A stretch of DNA of 64,000 bases, from the NCBI GenBank assembly GCA_003971905.1, contig RSEE01000035.1:62001-126000 (forward strand). Reading direction: 5' to 3'. How positions within the stretch are numbered: position 1 is the first letter of the stretch; each line of letters begins with the position of its first letter. The stretch is from Moniliella sp. 'wahieum' (lineage: Eukaryota; Basidiomycota; Moniliellomycetes; Moniliellales; Moniliellaceae). The position numbers and the translations under genes were made by a program. The notes under the pieces are model-generated. The model saw only the letters and a program-made list of their open reading frames with translations, was not told the DNA's origin and made no database searches. This document shows positions 47,832-58,236 of the stretch, in pieces.

Positions 47832-49366
47832 ATGAGCGCCCCTCGTCGCTACTTTGGCTCTGGCGCCGGCGTCCGCGACCGCACGTCTGCCTTCCGCGCC
47901 GCTCTTGCCGCTGCCCGCGGCTCCTCCACCTCTGCTCCCGCCGCATCGGCTGCGTCTGCCTCCACCTCCGTCCAGCCCTCCACCTCTGCCACCCCACCCC
48001 ACTCCGCTCGGCCCGCCATGCCCTCCTCGACGACCCCAGCCCCTCCCCCCTGGCATCCCGCCCTGCCTCGGCGCCCGGCAAGCGACGGGGCGAGTTTGCC
48101 CAACGTGCCCAGCTCATCTTCCAGGACGTGGCGCGCACGTCGGAGAAGCTGGGCAACTTGGCACAGTGTGCGTACCCTGCCCTGCTTGCTATTGGCATCT
48201 TGATTCCTGATGACCCCCTCCCTTTTCGTTCTTCCCCGCTTGGCCAGTGGTCCAGCGCCGCAACTTGTTGATGATCGCGCCGTGGAGATTTCGCAGCTGA
48301 CCCAGGTCATCAAGGCGGACCTTGCGGCGATCAATAGCCAGATCTCTGGGCTGCAGCAATTTGCATCCAAGACGAGCAAGCCCAAGGGCGCCAAGGGTGC
48401 TGTGGCCGAGCATCAGGGCAACGTGGTGAACTTGCTCCAGTCGAGCCTTGCCGGTGCCACCAGCAACTTTCAGGACATCCTTGAGACTCGCACCCAAAAC
48501 ATCAAAGCCTCCCGGGACCGAACGGGCCAGTATGCGTATGGTGGCGCCAGACCAGCGGCCGGAATGGCCGAAACGTCAGGTAAGCTCTTCTTTGGCCATG
48601 TTCTTGTCCACGCTTTGCTCACGCTCACGCTCACGACTTCTTCTCCCCTGTCCCCCCTGCAGACTCACCATTGTATCGCAACCGAAGACCACCTGCCACC
48701 GCAGCTGCCGCTGCTCACCGGCAACTGCCCGGGTACGATCTAGGTTCCTCGAGTGTCCCAGTCAGCCGTGCTTCTACCCCCAGTAAGCTGGCTAACACAG
48801 CCGCTTTGTCGGACGAGGCTGGCCAGGCACACTCCTCGTCGGACGGGGAGTACCTCGCGCTCGACATGGGCAACCATGGAAACTCGTTTACTCAAATGCA
48901 ACTTGTGGAGCAACAGGTGCGCTTTCCCCCTCCCTTTCCCATTCTACCATTCTACCCTGCGTTTCCCTGTCCCCTGCTGGCCGGGTAACTGACATGCGGT
49001 ATTAGGACGACTATGTACAACAAAGGTCCCGAGCCATTGAGAACATCGAAGGCACCATTTCCGAGTTGGGACAAATGTTTGGGCAGTTGGCTCACATGGT
49101 GGCTGCCCAGCGGGAGACGGTACAGCGAATCGATGAGGATGTGTTTGACATTTCGGACAATGTGACGGGGGCGCAGAACGAGCTGCTGAGGTACTATGCC
49201 AGCGTTAGTTCCAACCGTGCGCTGATGCTCAAAATTTTTGGTGTGCGTCCTCTTGCCCCTTTTGCGCGTTGACCGGGTTGACCCACGCTGGATCCTGACG
49301 TTCTTGGCCTGCGCCTCTGCCCAGATCCTCATCATCTTTTTCCTGTTGTTTATTCTTGTGTCGTGA
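47832..49366 (+). CDS. SED5: SED5/syntaxin-5 Golgi Qa-SNARE
   Basis: t-SNARE for ER-Golgi and intra-Golgi fusion. The N-terminus has DRTSAFRAALAAARG, matching the Sly1-binding and early region of Sed5. Further on are FAQRAQLIFQDVARTSEKLG, DDRAVEISQLTQVIKADLAA, the SNARE motif (SRAIENIEGTISELGQMFGQ, LAHMVAAQRETVQRIDEDVF, GAQNELLRYYASVSSNRALM) and the tail anchor ILIIFFLLFILVS, almost diagnostic of syntaxin 5. Introns at 48168-48247, 48580-48662, 48917-49005 and 49243-49324 have good GT-AG borders and close in phase. Slips at about 48050 (C run) and 48265 need one base each. A Ser/Ala/Thr-rich linker (47925-48060) follows the N-peptide. Confidence 0.93.
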
Positions 49367-49924
49367 TGCAGACGGCATGCGTCTTTTACCCGCACGTGGG
49401 CCTGGGCTGACATACGGGTCCTGCGGGGGTGCCAGAGACGGCCGCTTTCTCTCTCTCTTTTTCTTGTGCTGTTGTCCACCCAGACAATTCCATCCACCTT
49501 CGTTGCCGGTTGCGTGTTGCCTGTGTGAGCGCCAAAGGATGGGGGGGTGCGAGGAGCGTATGCGGGTGTTGGGGACACTGGAAGAGCTGGGAGAGAGATG
49601 GGTGGATGATAGAGGTGTTGGATGATGTGGGCAGATGCTGGGGCCCAAGCCAAACGCGGGGGGTGAAATGTTCACCGCACCCAGTGCGGCTGGACGCTGG
49701 CCAGCGTATTACATGGGCCAGGCCGACGTCATATCCAAGGCACACCAGATCGCCTGTCAGGCAGCGCGCCAACCAGCCCAGGGCATCAGTACTCAGAGTC
49801 GGCTGCTCGCCAGTGCTCAGCGCGAGCGCCCGTTGCTGCCGCCGCCGCCCCCCCTCCCCAGCATCCTCCGCACCGCCTCTTGCCCACACCCCCGCCGCCT
49901 GCGCTGTGGCCTGCTTCCGCCGCG

Positions 49925-51682
49925 ATGGCCTTGATCGTCGCGGCCACGGCCTCCCCATCGCCTCTCCCGCCCCCCGTCGGCGCCCCATCGCCGTCACGGG
50001 CAACATCCTCATCGCCCTCGCTCTCAACGTACAGAAGCTCGCCCACACCCGCCTCCAGCTCCTCCACCCACCCCCGCCCCCCCCGATACCCGCCCCAGCC
50101 ACCTCGTCCTCCGCCGGCGATACCCTCCCACCGTCCAGAGCGTATGGCACATTTTCTTCCTTTCGCTCTTCGCCCTCCCACTCCCACTCCCCTCCCCCCT
50201 CGCCCCCACACGCACCGCCTCGCCCCGCCCCGCCCGAGCGAGGCCACGACACCCGGATTCCGATTCCGACTCTGGGCCCAACCCGGCCCCTGCGCATGCA
50301 AATGGCATCTCCTATCTCCGCAGCCGTTTGTGGTGGGTCGGGTGCGGCCTGATGTCTCTGGGTGAGTGTGGCAATTTTATCTGTACGTCCCCAACCCTTG
50401 CTCCCGCCGTGCGGATCCAGAGCCGTTACTGATTCAACGAAGCCTACGGATTTGCGCCGGCCTCGCTCATTGCTCCGCTGGGTTCCGCTGCGCTTCTGGC
50501 CAATGTGTTTCTCGCCCCTATGGTCGTTGGCGAGCAACTGCAACCCACCGATGTGGTTGGGGCCGCCTTGTGCGCCCTGGGAGCCGGTGGCGTCGTCTGT
50601 GCCGTTCCATCCAAGGGGAGCGCGCCATTGAGCTTGGAAGCGCTGATGCGTGCCCTGCAGCAGAGGACCTTTATCGTTTACTGCATTGTGGATGTGGGTG
50701 TGGTTGCTGCGCTGTCGTTGTTGTCCTTGACACCCATGGGGAACAGAACGTTGCTAATTGATTTGGGCGTGTGTGCCTGTTTAGGTGCACTAACTGTGCT
50801 TGCGACCAAAGCATTTTCTGGTCTTGTTGCTGGCGCAGAGGGGGGGGTGGACTGGGAGGTGTACTGGCTGCGCTGGATCATCCGTTGCTCCTTGGCCTTG
50901 TTGCTGTCTTGGCCTCCACAGCGGTGGGACAAGTGGTGTTTCTCAATCGTGCGCTGCAGCGATTCGAAGCCTCGCGGGTCATCCCCACCCATTTCACCTT
51001 GTTTACCATGAGCGCCATTCTTGGCTCGGCCGTGCTCTTTCGTGATTTTGCCGCTTGGCCCCCGTCGCGCGTCGCGGGGTTCCTGCTGGCGTGCTCGACC
51101 ACCTTTGTTGGAGTATATGTATTGGCACGAAACAAGAACCATACACCCGTCCCTGACGAACCTTCCACGTCCACGGCCGCTCAACAGCACTCGGTTGCGC
51201 CCACTCCAGCACCCGAGCCGGAGGTAGAGAGTTGTTCAGCAGCGCCTCCCCCAGCGCCTCCTTTATCACGCCCTTTTCTACGAAGTACTCTCACAGATAC
51301 GGTGCTGGTCCCGCACCGGGACAGCAAGGACATTGCGCCCTCGTCCCGGGCCCGACGGTACCTCACCGGTCCGGCACTTGCGCTGAGCACGGGACATTAC
51401 CTCCTGCTGCCGCTCGATGGTGCATCGAACGGCCCTGACCACCCTGCTGTTACGCAGCCTATGGACGCGCAGAGTGAAGCAGGCCTGGACCGGCAAGGCT
51501 CGCGCCTAGTGCCGCGCTCCTCGTTGGCGTTCCCAAGTTTGTCGCGCAGCCTAGACCAGTGGCCCGGCTGGCCCGACCTGTTCCACTCGCCACGACGAAG
51601 TGGGGCAGAGGGCGAGTCGAGCTGGAACTCTGCGCTGGTCGCGACGGGAACCAGGCCAGAGGAGCAGCAGGAGGATGCGTAA
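49925..51682 (+). CDS. NIPA-like (DUF803) magnesium transporter
   Basis: Multi-span membrane protein of the NIPA/DUF803 family, implicated in Mg2+ transport. Landmarks are AVTGNILIALALNVQKLAHT in helix 1, YLRSRLWWVGCGLMSLGECG in helix 2, and YGFAPASLIAPLGSAALLAN in helix 3. These are followed by FLAPMVVGEQLQPTDVVGAA, AVGQVVFLNRALQRFEASRV and IPTHFTLFTMSAILGSAVLF. An intron at 50383-50442 (GTACGT..ACGAAG) joins GNFI to SYGFAP. A Pro-rich loop between helices 1 and 2 is unusually long. A slip lies in a run of eight G near 50843, and another near 49970 joins the MALIVAATASP start to the core. The tail of about 190 residues is soluble and Ser/Pro-rich. Confidence 0.85.
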
Positions 51683-52061
51683 TCAACGTACCCCATCTCC
51701 CTTGGCTACGCCCTTGCGGCCGTTTTTTTTGGACGTGGCGGATTCTCTGTTGTATTTACTGGTTGCCCCACGCTTTGCACGCAATAGGCCGGTAATGTTC
51801 CCTGTAGTGCGTTCGGGCTAGTAGTATAGTCGTCTGTCAGGGAAAAGCTACAGCATCAATACATCGACAACGAGACAGCGGGGTGGGCGATTACCTAAGT
51901 GCACGTGGCCAAGCTGCATTTGCTGGATGTGGGTGCCTCTGGGGCGGGAGCTCGCCCATTCTTCCAGCCGGAAGACTCAAGACAGCCGTCGGCAGCAACC
52001 AGCACGCTGGCCATTCTGCCTGCTCCGCGTCCACCACCGCCCCCACACCGCCCCCGTCATC

Positions 52062-53405
52062 ATGGCTGCTGCCCTCCGCACGCGCTCGGTCGCAGGCCGC
52101 ATGCTCCCCCACATGCGCGCCAGCATGTCCCTCCCCCTCCCGCCCCTCCCCCTCCCCTCCCGCCCTCCGTTCCCTCCCGCCGTCGGGCATGATCGCCGCC
52201 TGCCCCGCCACCACGCGCGCCTTTTCTCTCTGGCCCAGTTCCTCCCCTGCCCCTCCCCCCGCACCTGCTGCACCTGCTGCTCTTCCTTTTGATCCTCCCC
52301 GGCCTCCGCCTCCCGCTCCTGCCGCCACTTCCGTTGCGCCCCCGGATCTGGTCCCCTCCGCCGAGGCAACCCAGGCTGCCGCAGCGGCGGCCGAGCCCGT
52401 TACATTCGACCCGGCTACCCCGATCGACTTGACCAATGAGTTTGCCGCCGCTGGTCTGCCCAATGGCTGGGCCACTGTGCCGACTAGCAAGCGTTGGAGA
52501 CTGTTATGATCGCCACGGGGCTTCCGTGGTGGGGTGTGATTGTGAGTGCTGTGGTGGCGCTCAAGGTACTGACGCTGCCCATTGCGATTCGTGGGCAGCG
52601 GGCCACGCTTCGGCTGCAGGAGATGCAGCCCAAGATGGTACGCTTGATGGAGGAGATGCAAGTGGTGAAGAACCGGGGCAATGCCAAGGAGATGCAAGCC
52701 AAGCAGGCCGAAGTGACAGCGGCCATGCGCGAGGCCAACCCCATGGGCCCATTGATGCCCATGTTTGTGTCGGCGCCACTATTTGTGACGCTGTTTTTTT
52801 GCGCTGGACAGATGGCCCATGCGGGACTGTGGTCAATGACCTCTGGTGGCATTCTCTGGTTCCCCGACCTAACCCAGGCTGACGACTACATGGTCCTGCC
52901 CCTCTTGACGGCCGCATGTCAAATGGGTCGTCCGAGACGGGCATGGCCAACCAGAAGGCCGCCGGCCCCGCCGCCAAATTTGCAGGCTCGACCAAATGGG
53001 CTATGCGGGTCGGCCTGTGCTGTTCGCCAATCATCATTCGTTCCTTCCCCTCGGCCGTGTTGCTTATGTGGACCACCAATGCCTTCCTCACCGCTATCCA
53101 GACATACATCCTATCGCGGCACAGTGTCAAGGTCCTCCTCGGCCTCGTCCCCGCACCGCCGCTGCCAAGGTCAAGGTCCAACCGAGGTGGACTTGGTCAA
53201 CGAACTCAAAGCGCGTCTCCAACGCGAAAAACGGTCGTCGTCCACCCTCGCTCCCACCCGAATGGCCACCACCAAGACTGTCTCTTCCCCTTCTTCCACC
53301 AAGAGCCAGCCACAAGGTACTTCGGCCGCGGCGGGAGCGGGCCAGGGAAAGGTATCGGCCCGACGGCCTCCCGCCAAGGTCGCAGGAGTGGGCAAACGAC
53401 GGTAA
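52062..53405 (+). CDS. OXA1: OXA1/YidC-family mitochondrial membrane insertase
   Basis: Inserts mitochondrially and nuclear-encoded proteins into the inner membrane. The start MAAALRTRSVAGRMLPHM looks like a presequence, followed by a Pro/Ala-rich segment and LTNEFAAAGLPNGW. The YidC/Oxa1 core begins at LETVMIATGLPWWGVIVSAV with KVLTLPIAIRGQRA. It continues through the basic matrix loop (QEMQPKMVRLMEEMQVVKNR), NPMGPLMPMFVSAPLFVTLF and GILWFPDLTQADDYMVLPLL, and on to the last helices (SFPSAVLLMWTTNAF). The C-terminal tail is Lys/Arg/Ser-rich, as in Oxa1, which binds mitoribosomes. Frame slips near 52190, 52490, 52920 and 53150 lack splice sites. COX18 is less likely because of the long basic tail. 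Confidence 0.85.
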
Positions 53406-53558
53406 ATCCGCCCAGTCGTAGGACCAAAAGAGGCCGAATCCAACCTCCGCTATGGCATCTCATATCTTCTTGCCTTTTTTTGCCTCTCACTCCGTCCCCG
53501 TAGGATGGAACCGAGTGCGAGTCAGAGGAACCAACCAACGCGAGAGCAGGGCAGCTAG

Positions 53559-54975
53559 TTAGACAGATTCCATTCGTGCCTGGAACAGTCCATCGGGCTG
53601 TCAAGAAGAGGTAAAGAGGTAAAGAGGCGAAGAGGCAATGAGGTAAAGAGGTAAATAGCAGTCAGTACCCAGTGGACTTTGGCTCGCGCTAACCCGCTGG
53701 CATCCTTTCATCCCACTTGACTTACTCCAATCACATAGGGCACGCGTTGCCGCGGATCGTTCCAGAGCTGGGCCTCGTTGGCCGTGTCGGGACAGGGAAA
53801 GACAAGGGCCCATTGGCCCAGAGCGGGCGGCGGCGTACGCGCGACGGAAGAAGACGCCGAAGACGCGTGGCCGGCGACGCTGGGGGCTGGCTGCTTGCCT
53901 CGCAGGGTGTGTCCCAGGTAAGCAGGACCCGACACACGTGTTCCCGGCCCAAGAGTGACCGCCAATTGCGCAAATCGTCATGGCCGCCGGCGGTGGGACC
54001 AAATGTGGGCACCCCATTCGCACTGGGCACCAGCAACCCCCCACATCCCGCGTCACCTTGATCCCCATCCCATTGGTCGCTACCACCGACACACCACGAG
54101 CGGCTAGTGCTGCAGTACAGTCAGTGTAGGTCGTGCGCAGTTGCGCCGCCACGTCCGTTTGGAATTGGCCGCGAAGGAATTCGTCGAGGCTGTCGAGCAA
54201 GAGCAGGCATCGGTGCGGTTGCTCCAGCAGCGCCGGGAACGGGTGGGAACAAGAAGATCCACTGTAAAGGTTGCTCGCCAACGTCTGCAGCAGCGCGACC
54301 AACTGCGTAGCCGAGGTGCAGCGAGTGTAGCGCATTCGCTCAATCACCTCGCGCGCCGAACAGCCAGTGTCCCCTTGCGCTTCCCCTCCCCCTTCCCCTT
54401 CCCTTTCCCCTTCCCCATCCCCTTCTCCTTCCACTTGGGCCTCCGCTCTCCTACAGAGCGCTTCCACCGTCGCCACCAACGTAGCTGGCGTGAGCGACCC
54501 TTCAGCATCTGCACCCGGCTCAGTCTGGGTCAGTTGGTTGCTCCCTGCCTCCACCTTCGTGGGGGTCGCACGCTCCCTTCGTGCGGACCATTGATTGGCA
54601 CGCACCAATCACATACACCCACGCCTCGGCGTTGGTCGTCCCGCTCGTCCTACACGCCTCTTGTGCCCACCGCACCGCCACCTGCGCAGCCAACCGGCTC
54701 TTGCCCGACGCTGTCGGGCCCAAAATCTCCAGCGTCGTGCCGGATGGGAGACCACGACGTTCGCCGCCCCCTGAAGCAGACGCAGATGCAGATGCAGATG
54801 CAGATGCAGACGCAGGCAGCGCGCTGCGCCACCGACCTAGCACCATGTCCAGCGCGTCGTACCCGGTACAGAGGCGCGGCGCAGGGCGGCGCGGCACCGA
54901 GGCCGGCAGCAGCGCTGCGGTGCCCCGGCCAGGCTGCGTTTGGGCAACGATCTGCGATGCGCTCTGCAGCTCCAT
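53559..54975 (-). CDS. RecA/RAD51-paralogue-like recombination ATPase
   Basis: RecA-fold ATPase resembling RAD51 paralogues (Rad55/Rad57/XRCC families) of homologous recombination. It has TGYDALDMVLG, Walker A GPTASGKS in LEILGPTASGKSRLAAQVAV, then EGSLTPATLVATVEALCRRA, MRYTRCTSATQLVALLQTLA, Walker B RCLLLLDSLDEF, and GVSVVATNGMGIKV. A Ser/Ala repeat encoded by a (GCAGAT)n-type microsatellite is inserted just before Walker A, and a Gly/Glu repeat lies later (54362-54425). A final intron at 53598-53725 (GTAAGT..TTGACAG) joins VIG to PDGLFQARMESV and a stop. Frame slips near 54590 and 54040 lack splice sites. The paralogue identity cannot be settled by eye. It is convergent with OXA1, about 150 bp apart. 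Confidence 0.65.
54362..54425. repeat. Coding pyrimidine-rich CCCTTC tract (Gly/Glu repeat)
   Basis: CTTCCCC-type repeats on this strand encode alternating Gly and Glu in the RAD51-paralogue-like protein, between the Walker A and Walker B regions. Confidence 0.7.
54777..54813. repeat. Coding GCAGAT microsatellite (Ser/Ala repeat)
   Basis: Six or so GCAGAT/GCAGAC units on the plus strand, read as alternating Ser and Ala on the minus strand, directly before the Walker A segment of the RecA-like gene. Confidence 0.85.
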
Positions 54976-56755
54976 CGTCGTGCCGGATCGGAAGGGGGCG
55001 GGGGAGCAGACGCGAACGTGAACGTGAATGTGAACGTGCGCGCGAATCCGACGCGACGGGGTCGAGGCTCGATTGGTTGATGGTTGGATCGGGTTGGAGA
55101 ATTAATGTCGAGTGCGCCGCGTGCAGCGTGGGTTGGGGCCCCGCCGGGGGGCACTGTCGGTCTGTCCCGCTCAGAGTGACATGTGACATGTGGCAGTGGG
55201 ATGTGGAATTTGAAATGTTGAGCCAGGTCCAGTGGATTCCATATTCGTTCCGGTCCTTCGCACCGCGTGCCGCTGGGACGTGCCAGGGCTGGGACTCCGT
55301 CGTAACTGGGGTTTAATGAGGGGCCACATTGCGCTTAGAGCAAAGTAAAACTTACAGGAGGACAGACGGTTCCCCCGATCGATCGATCCTACTGACAACT
55401 ATTGAAGCAAAAACTCCCAACGGGGGCTATAGAGACGGGAGGTGAGGCTCAACGTAGGCCGGGGGGATTCGGCTCCGATATATGATGAGGCAGATGATGG
55501 TGGTTGCCAGATTGCGTGTGCGCCGCGTTGGACGGGCCTATAGCGGGCCTGTGTCGCCGATAGAGAGCAGGGAGGTCGTGAGATCTCAGAGTTTTGCATG
55601 CCGACGTGAATTCAGAGGCAACAGTGTCGAAGATAGGGCCGGGCAAGGCGTGTCACATGGCACCTGTATGTCGCAAGAGAGACACCAGAGACAGAAGGAC
55701 TCCGCGAGGACCAGGTCGGGCTGCACAGGGCTGCACTCTTCCGATTCGTCGTATCCTCCGTCCCCCCCTCCGCCCCCGGCTGGGCCTTTTTGTCGACGTA
55801 TAATGAACGATGTGCCCACAGAGATCAGAGCATCTCGATTAGGAGGGTAGGATGATGACGTCGATCATGCCGATCACGTTGAGGGCGGATGTCGGTGACG
55901 CCTGGGGATACTGCACTTCTGCCATGTCCGCCCCACACTCTGATCTCGGACCCCCATCGGCCTTATTGGAGGGGGGATTAACGCGGGTTAACGCTGGTAA
56001 CGTTGAACCACCACCTGAAATGCTATAGCGCCTTCAGGCATGTCGTGCACTCTGACGTTGCCATGGCCCTCTCTTTTGATCAACCGCCAATATTCAAATG
56101 TCCACCGGTCACCTCGCCTAATAAAATCGCGCTCCTTCCCCAGTCGCTGGATGGTCTGTTGTCGCACAAATGGAAGTGTGAGTAACCGAGCGGTGTGAGG
56201 GCACATGGTGTCTACAGTACAAGGCGAGGAGAGGACAGGCGATTGGGTCGGAGGCTAGAGGCAGGAGAGAACAGCGGCGGTGCGGATGAGCCAAGAGGCA
56301 GTAGACAACAGCGACATAGTACACAACAAAAGACAAGACACAACAGACGAAACAAGACAAAAGGCAAGATCAAGACATGACAAGGCAAGACAAGACATGA
56401 CTAGGCAAGACAAGACAAGACAAGACAAGACAAGACAAGACAGGACAAGACAAGACAGGACAAATAAGATAGTAGGAAGATAGAACAGGACCAGGCATTC
56501 GACGCTAGTGCGCATGATGCATGAGCCGAGTATTTCCCGCAGAACAACAGAAAACAAAGCGCAGAGCCAATTGGGCTTGAAGCTGGATCGATCATCAGTG
56601 CATCAACCCCATCAACCCCATCAACCCGGTTCAGCCTGCGACCGAGCCCACGCGAGGAGAAAAAAGGGAAAGGGGGGTTGCTCCACTGACCAACATTGAA
56701 TATTGAGCTTGAGCCCGCACCTCTTGTCCTGATTGGCAGGTCAAGTTCACCTAAT
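54976..56755. other. Intergenic region
   Basis: No supported gene. The first 200 bp are upstream DNA of the RecA-like gene and include GAACGTGAACGTGAATGTGA (55012-55031). It also holds ATCGATCGATC (55379-55389) and a pentanucleotide repeat (56349-56464). Frames are short and without domain-like content. Confidence 0.45.
56349..56464. repeat. (AAGAC)n pentanucleotide microsatellite
   Basis: About 20 ACAAG/GACAA units with a few interruptions (CATGA, AGGCA, CAGGA). The cleanest block is 56405-56445. It is intergenic. Confidence 0.9.
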
Positions 56756-58236
56756 TCAACAAGAGTGCACTCGTTCCCACCCCCTTTTTGTCCGGCCAGA
56801 CGGGGACGCGTCCAGATCCGAGCCAAGCCACGTCTTCCACGGACTCAATCCCGTTCGGGACGGAGAGCGAAACATGGTCATGCCCCACAGGTCGCTCTCC
56901 ATCCCCTTCTTCTCTTCCTCCGATGGCTTGTCGACTTGCCACCCCCCACCCGCACTACCGGGTGCCAGGGTAGGCGCAGCCACGCCAGGGGAGAGGGTGG
57001 AGGGCCCTGCCCATTCGGACGAAAGCTCAGGCTTGAGCCGGCCGAGCGGAGGGGAAGCAGTAAGGGAAGGAATGGTGAGTTGGGTGTCGGTGCTGCTCAT
57101 GCCCACCTCTGAATCGTCGCCGGCCAAGGAGGAGAAGAAGGAAGGCACAGATACGTCCGAGGGATGTGGGTTCGCAGACGCCATCCAGCTAGATGGAAAG
57201 GCGGGCGAATCGGACAAAAGAGAGAATGGAGGCTGAGAGGCAGATGGGAAATTGAGCATGGCCATGGGCTCCGCAGTGCGAGACAGGGACGGGTAGAGGT
57301 CGCTGCTGGTTCGCATACCAAGTTCGAAGCCGTCCGTGCCAGAGCAGAGAGGGGGTGAGGCAAACTGGTCTCCAAGCAGGCCCAGCGAATTGCCTGAGCC
57401 CCCTGCCAAGCTCACCGGACGCAGCAGGTTCACTTCGAGTGGAACGGGGGGCAGCGGGGCCAGGTTGGTAGGCACGCTGTGCGGGCGGAGCAAGGTAGGT
57501 GGAAAGGGGGTTGGAGCCGGGGGCAGTGCAAGCTGGGGTGGTTGCGGGGTATAGAAGAAAAGACCCGGATAGGAAGCAGGTGCTTGCCGAGGTGCGTGGC
57601 TGGGCAACAACGGGCCAACATGCGCGCCCACGGTCCGTGGCAAGGTGGGGAGAGGAACAGCAGGGGTCGGCAGGTCGCTGGCAGGGCGAGAGAGGGGAAA
57701 GCCAGCGGCACGGGCAGCGTGCTGGGCGGCCCTTTGCGCGCACGGGCCTTGCGGGCGTACTTGCGCTTGGCCTCCAGCATCCGTTCGCGCCGCTCCTGCT
57801 CATCCTTGGGACGGTTGGGGTTGCGGTCCCACCGGGTATGTCGCGGCTGAGCCGAGAGGGGGATGTGGTGTACATTGGCCTTGTGGCGCTTGAGGTTGCT
57901 AACAGCGTTGGGACCGGCATAGGCCTTGGTGCAGCCCGCCTGGTCGCACCGCGACACTGGCACGGGGGCGGCGCTACCGCCTGCGGTGTTGCCGGCGGCC
58001 CAGGAATTGGGCCGCATGCGCTCCCGCGCCCCAGCCACCTGCACCGTCTTGATGCCTGCCCCCTCCGCAGCGGGCGGGGGGTGGCGTGCGGAGGAGTGTT
58101 CCTGAGGGCCAACAGCAGAAGATGGAGCGGAGGCAGCAGCGGCAAAGGAGGGGATGTGCGCCGGCGCGGATGCGGGGGCGGTGGGCCAGGGGTGTGGAGG
58201 GCAGGTGGAGGCGGGGGTGGAGGTGGAGGTGGGCAT
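56756..58236 (-). CDS. C2H2 zinc-finger protein, putative transcription factor
   Basis: One zinc-finger-like motif near the N-terminal third: CDQAGCTKAYAGPNAVSNLK then RHKANVHH, spaced C-x4-C-x15-H-x4-H, slightly longer between Cys and His than the classic finger. A basic segment follows (RWDRNPNRPKDEQERRERML, then KRKYARKARARKG) that could be a nuclear localisation or DNA-contact region. The rest is Pro/Ser/Leu-rich (TPQPPQLALPPAPTPFPPTL), as in activation domains, and ends GRTKRGWERVHSC. The N-terminal part is Ser/Pro/Ala-rich (MPTSTSTPASTCPPHPW). The frame changes near 57640 without a splice site. Target genes are unknown. Confidence 0.62.

Noticed and set aside
49386-50543. 385-codon minus-strand open frame
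   Set aside because: Antisense to the NIPA-like gene; the product is Gly/Arg/Trp-rich without recognisable domains.
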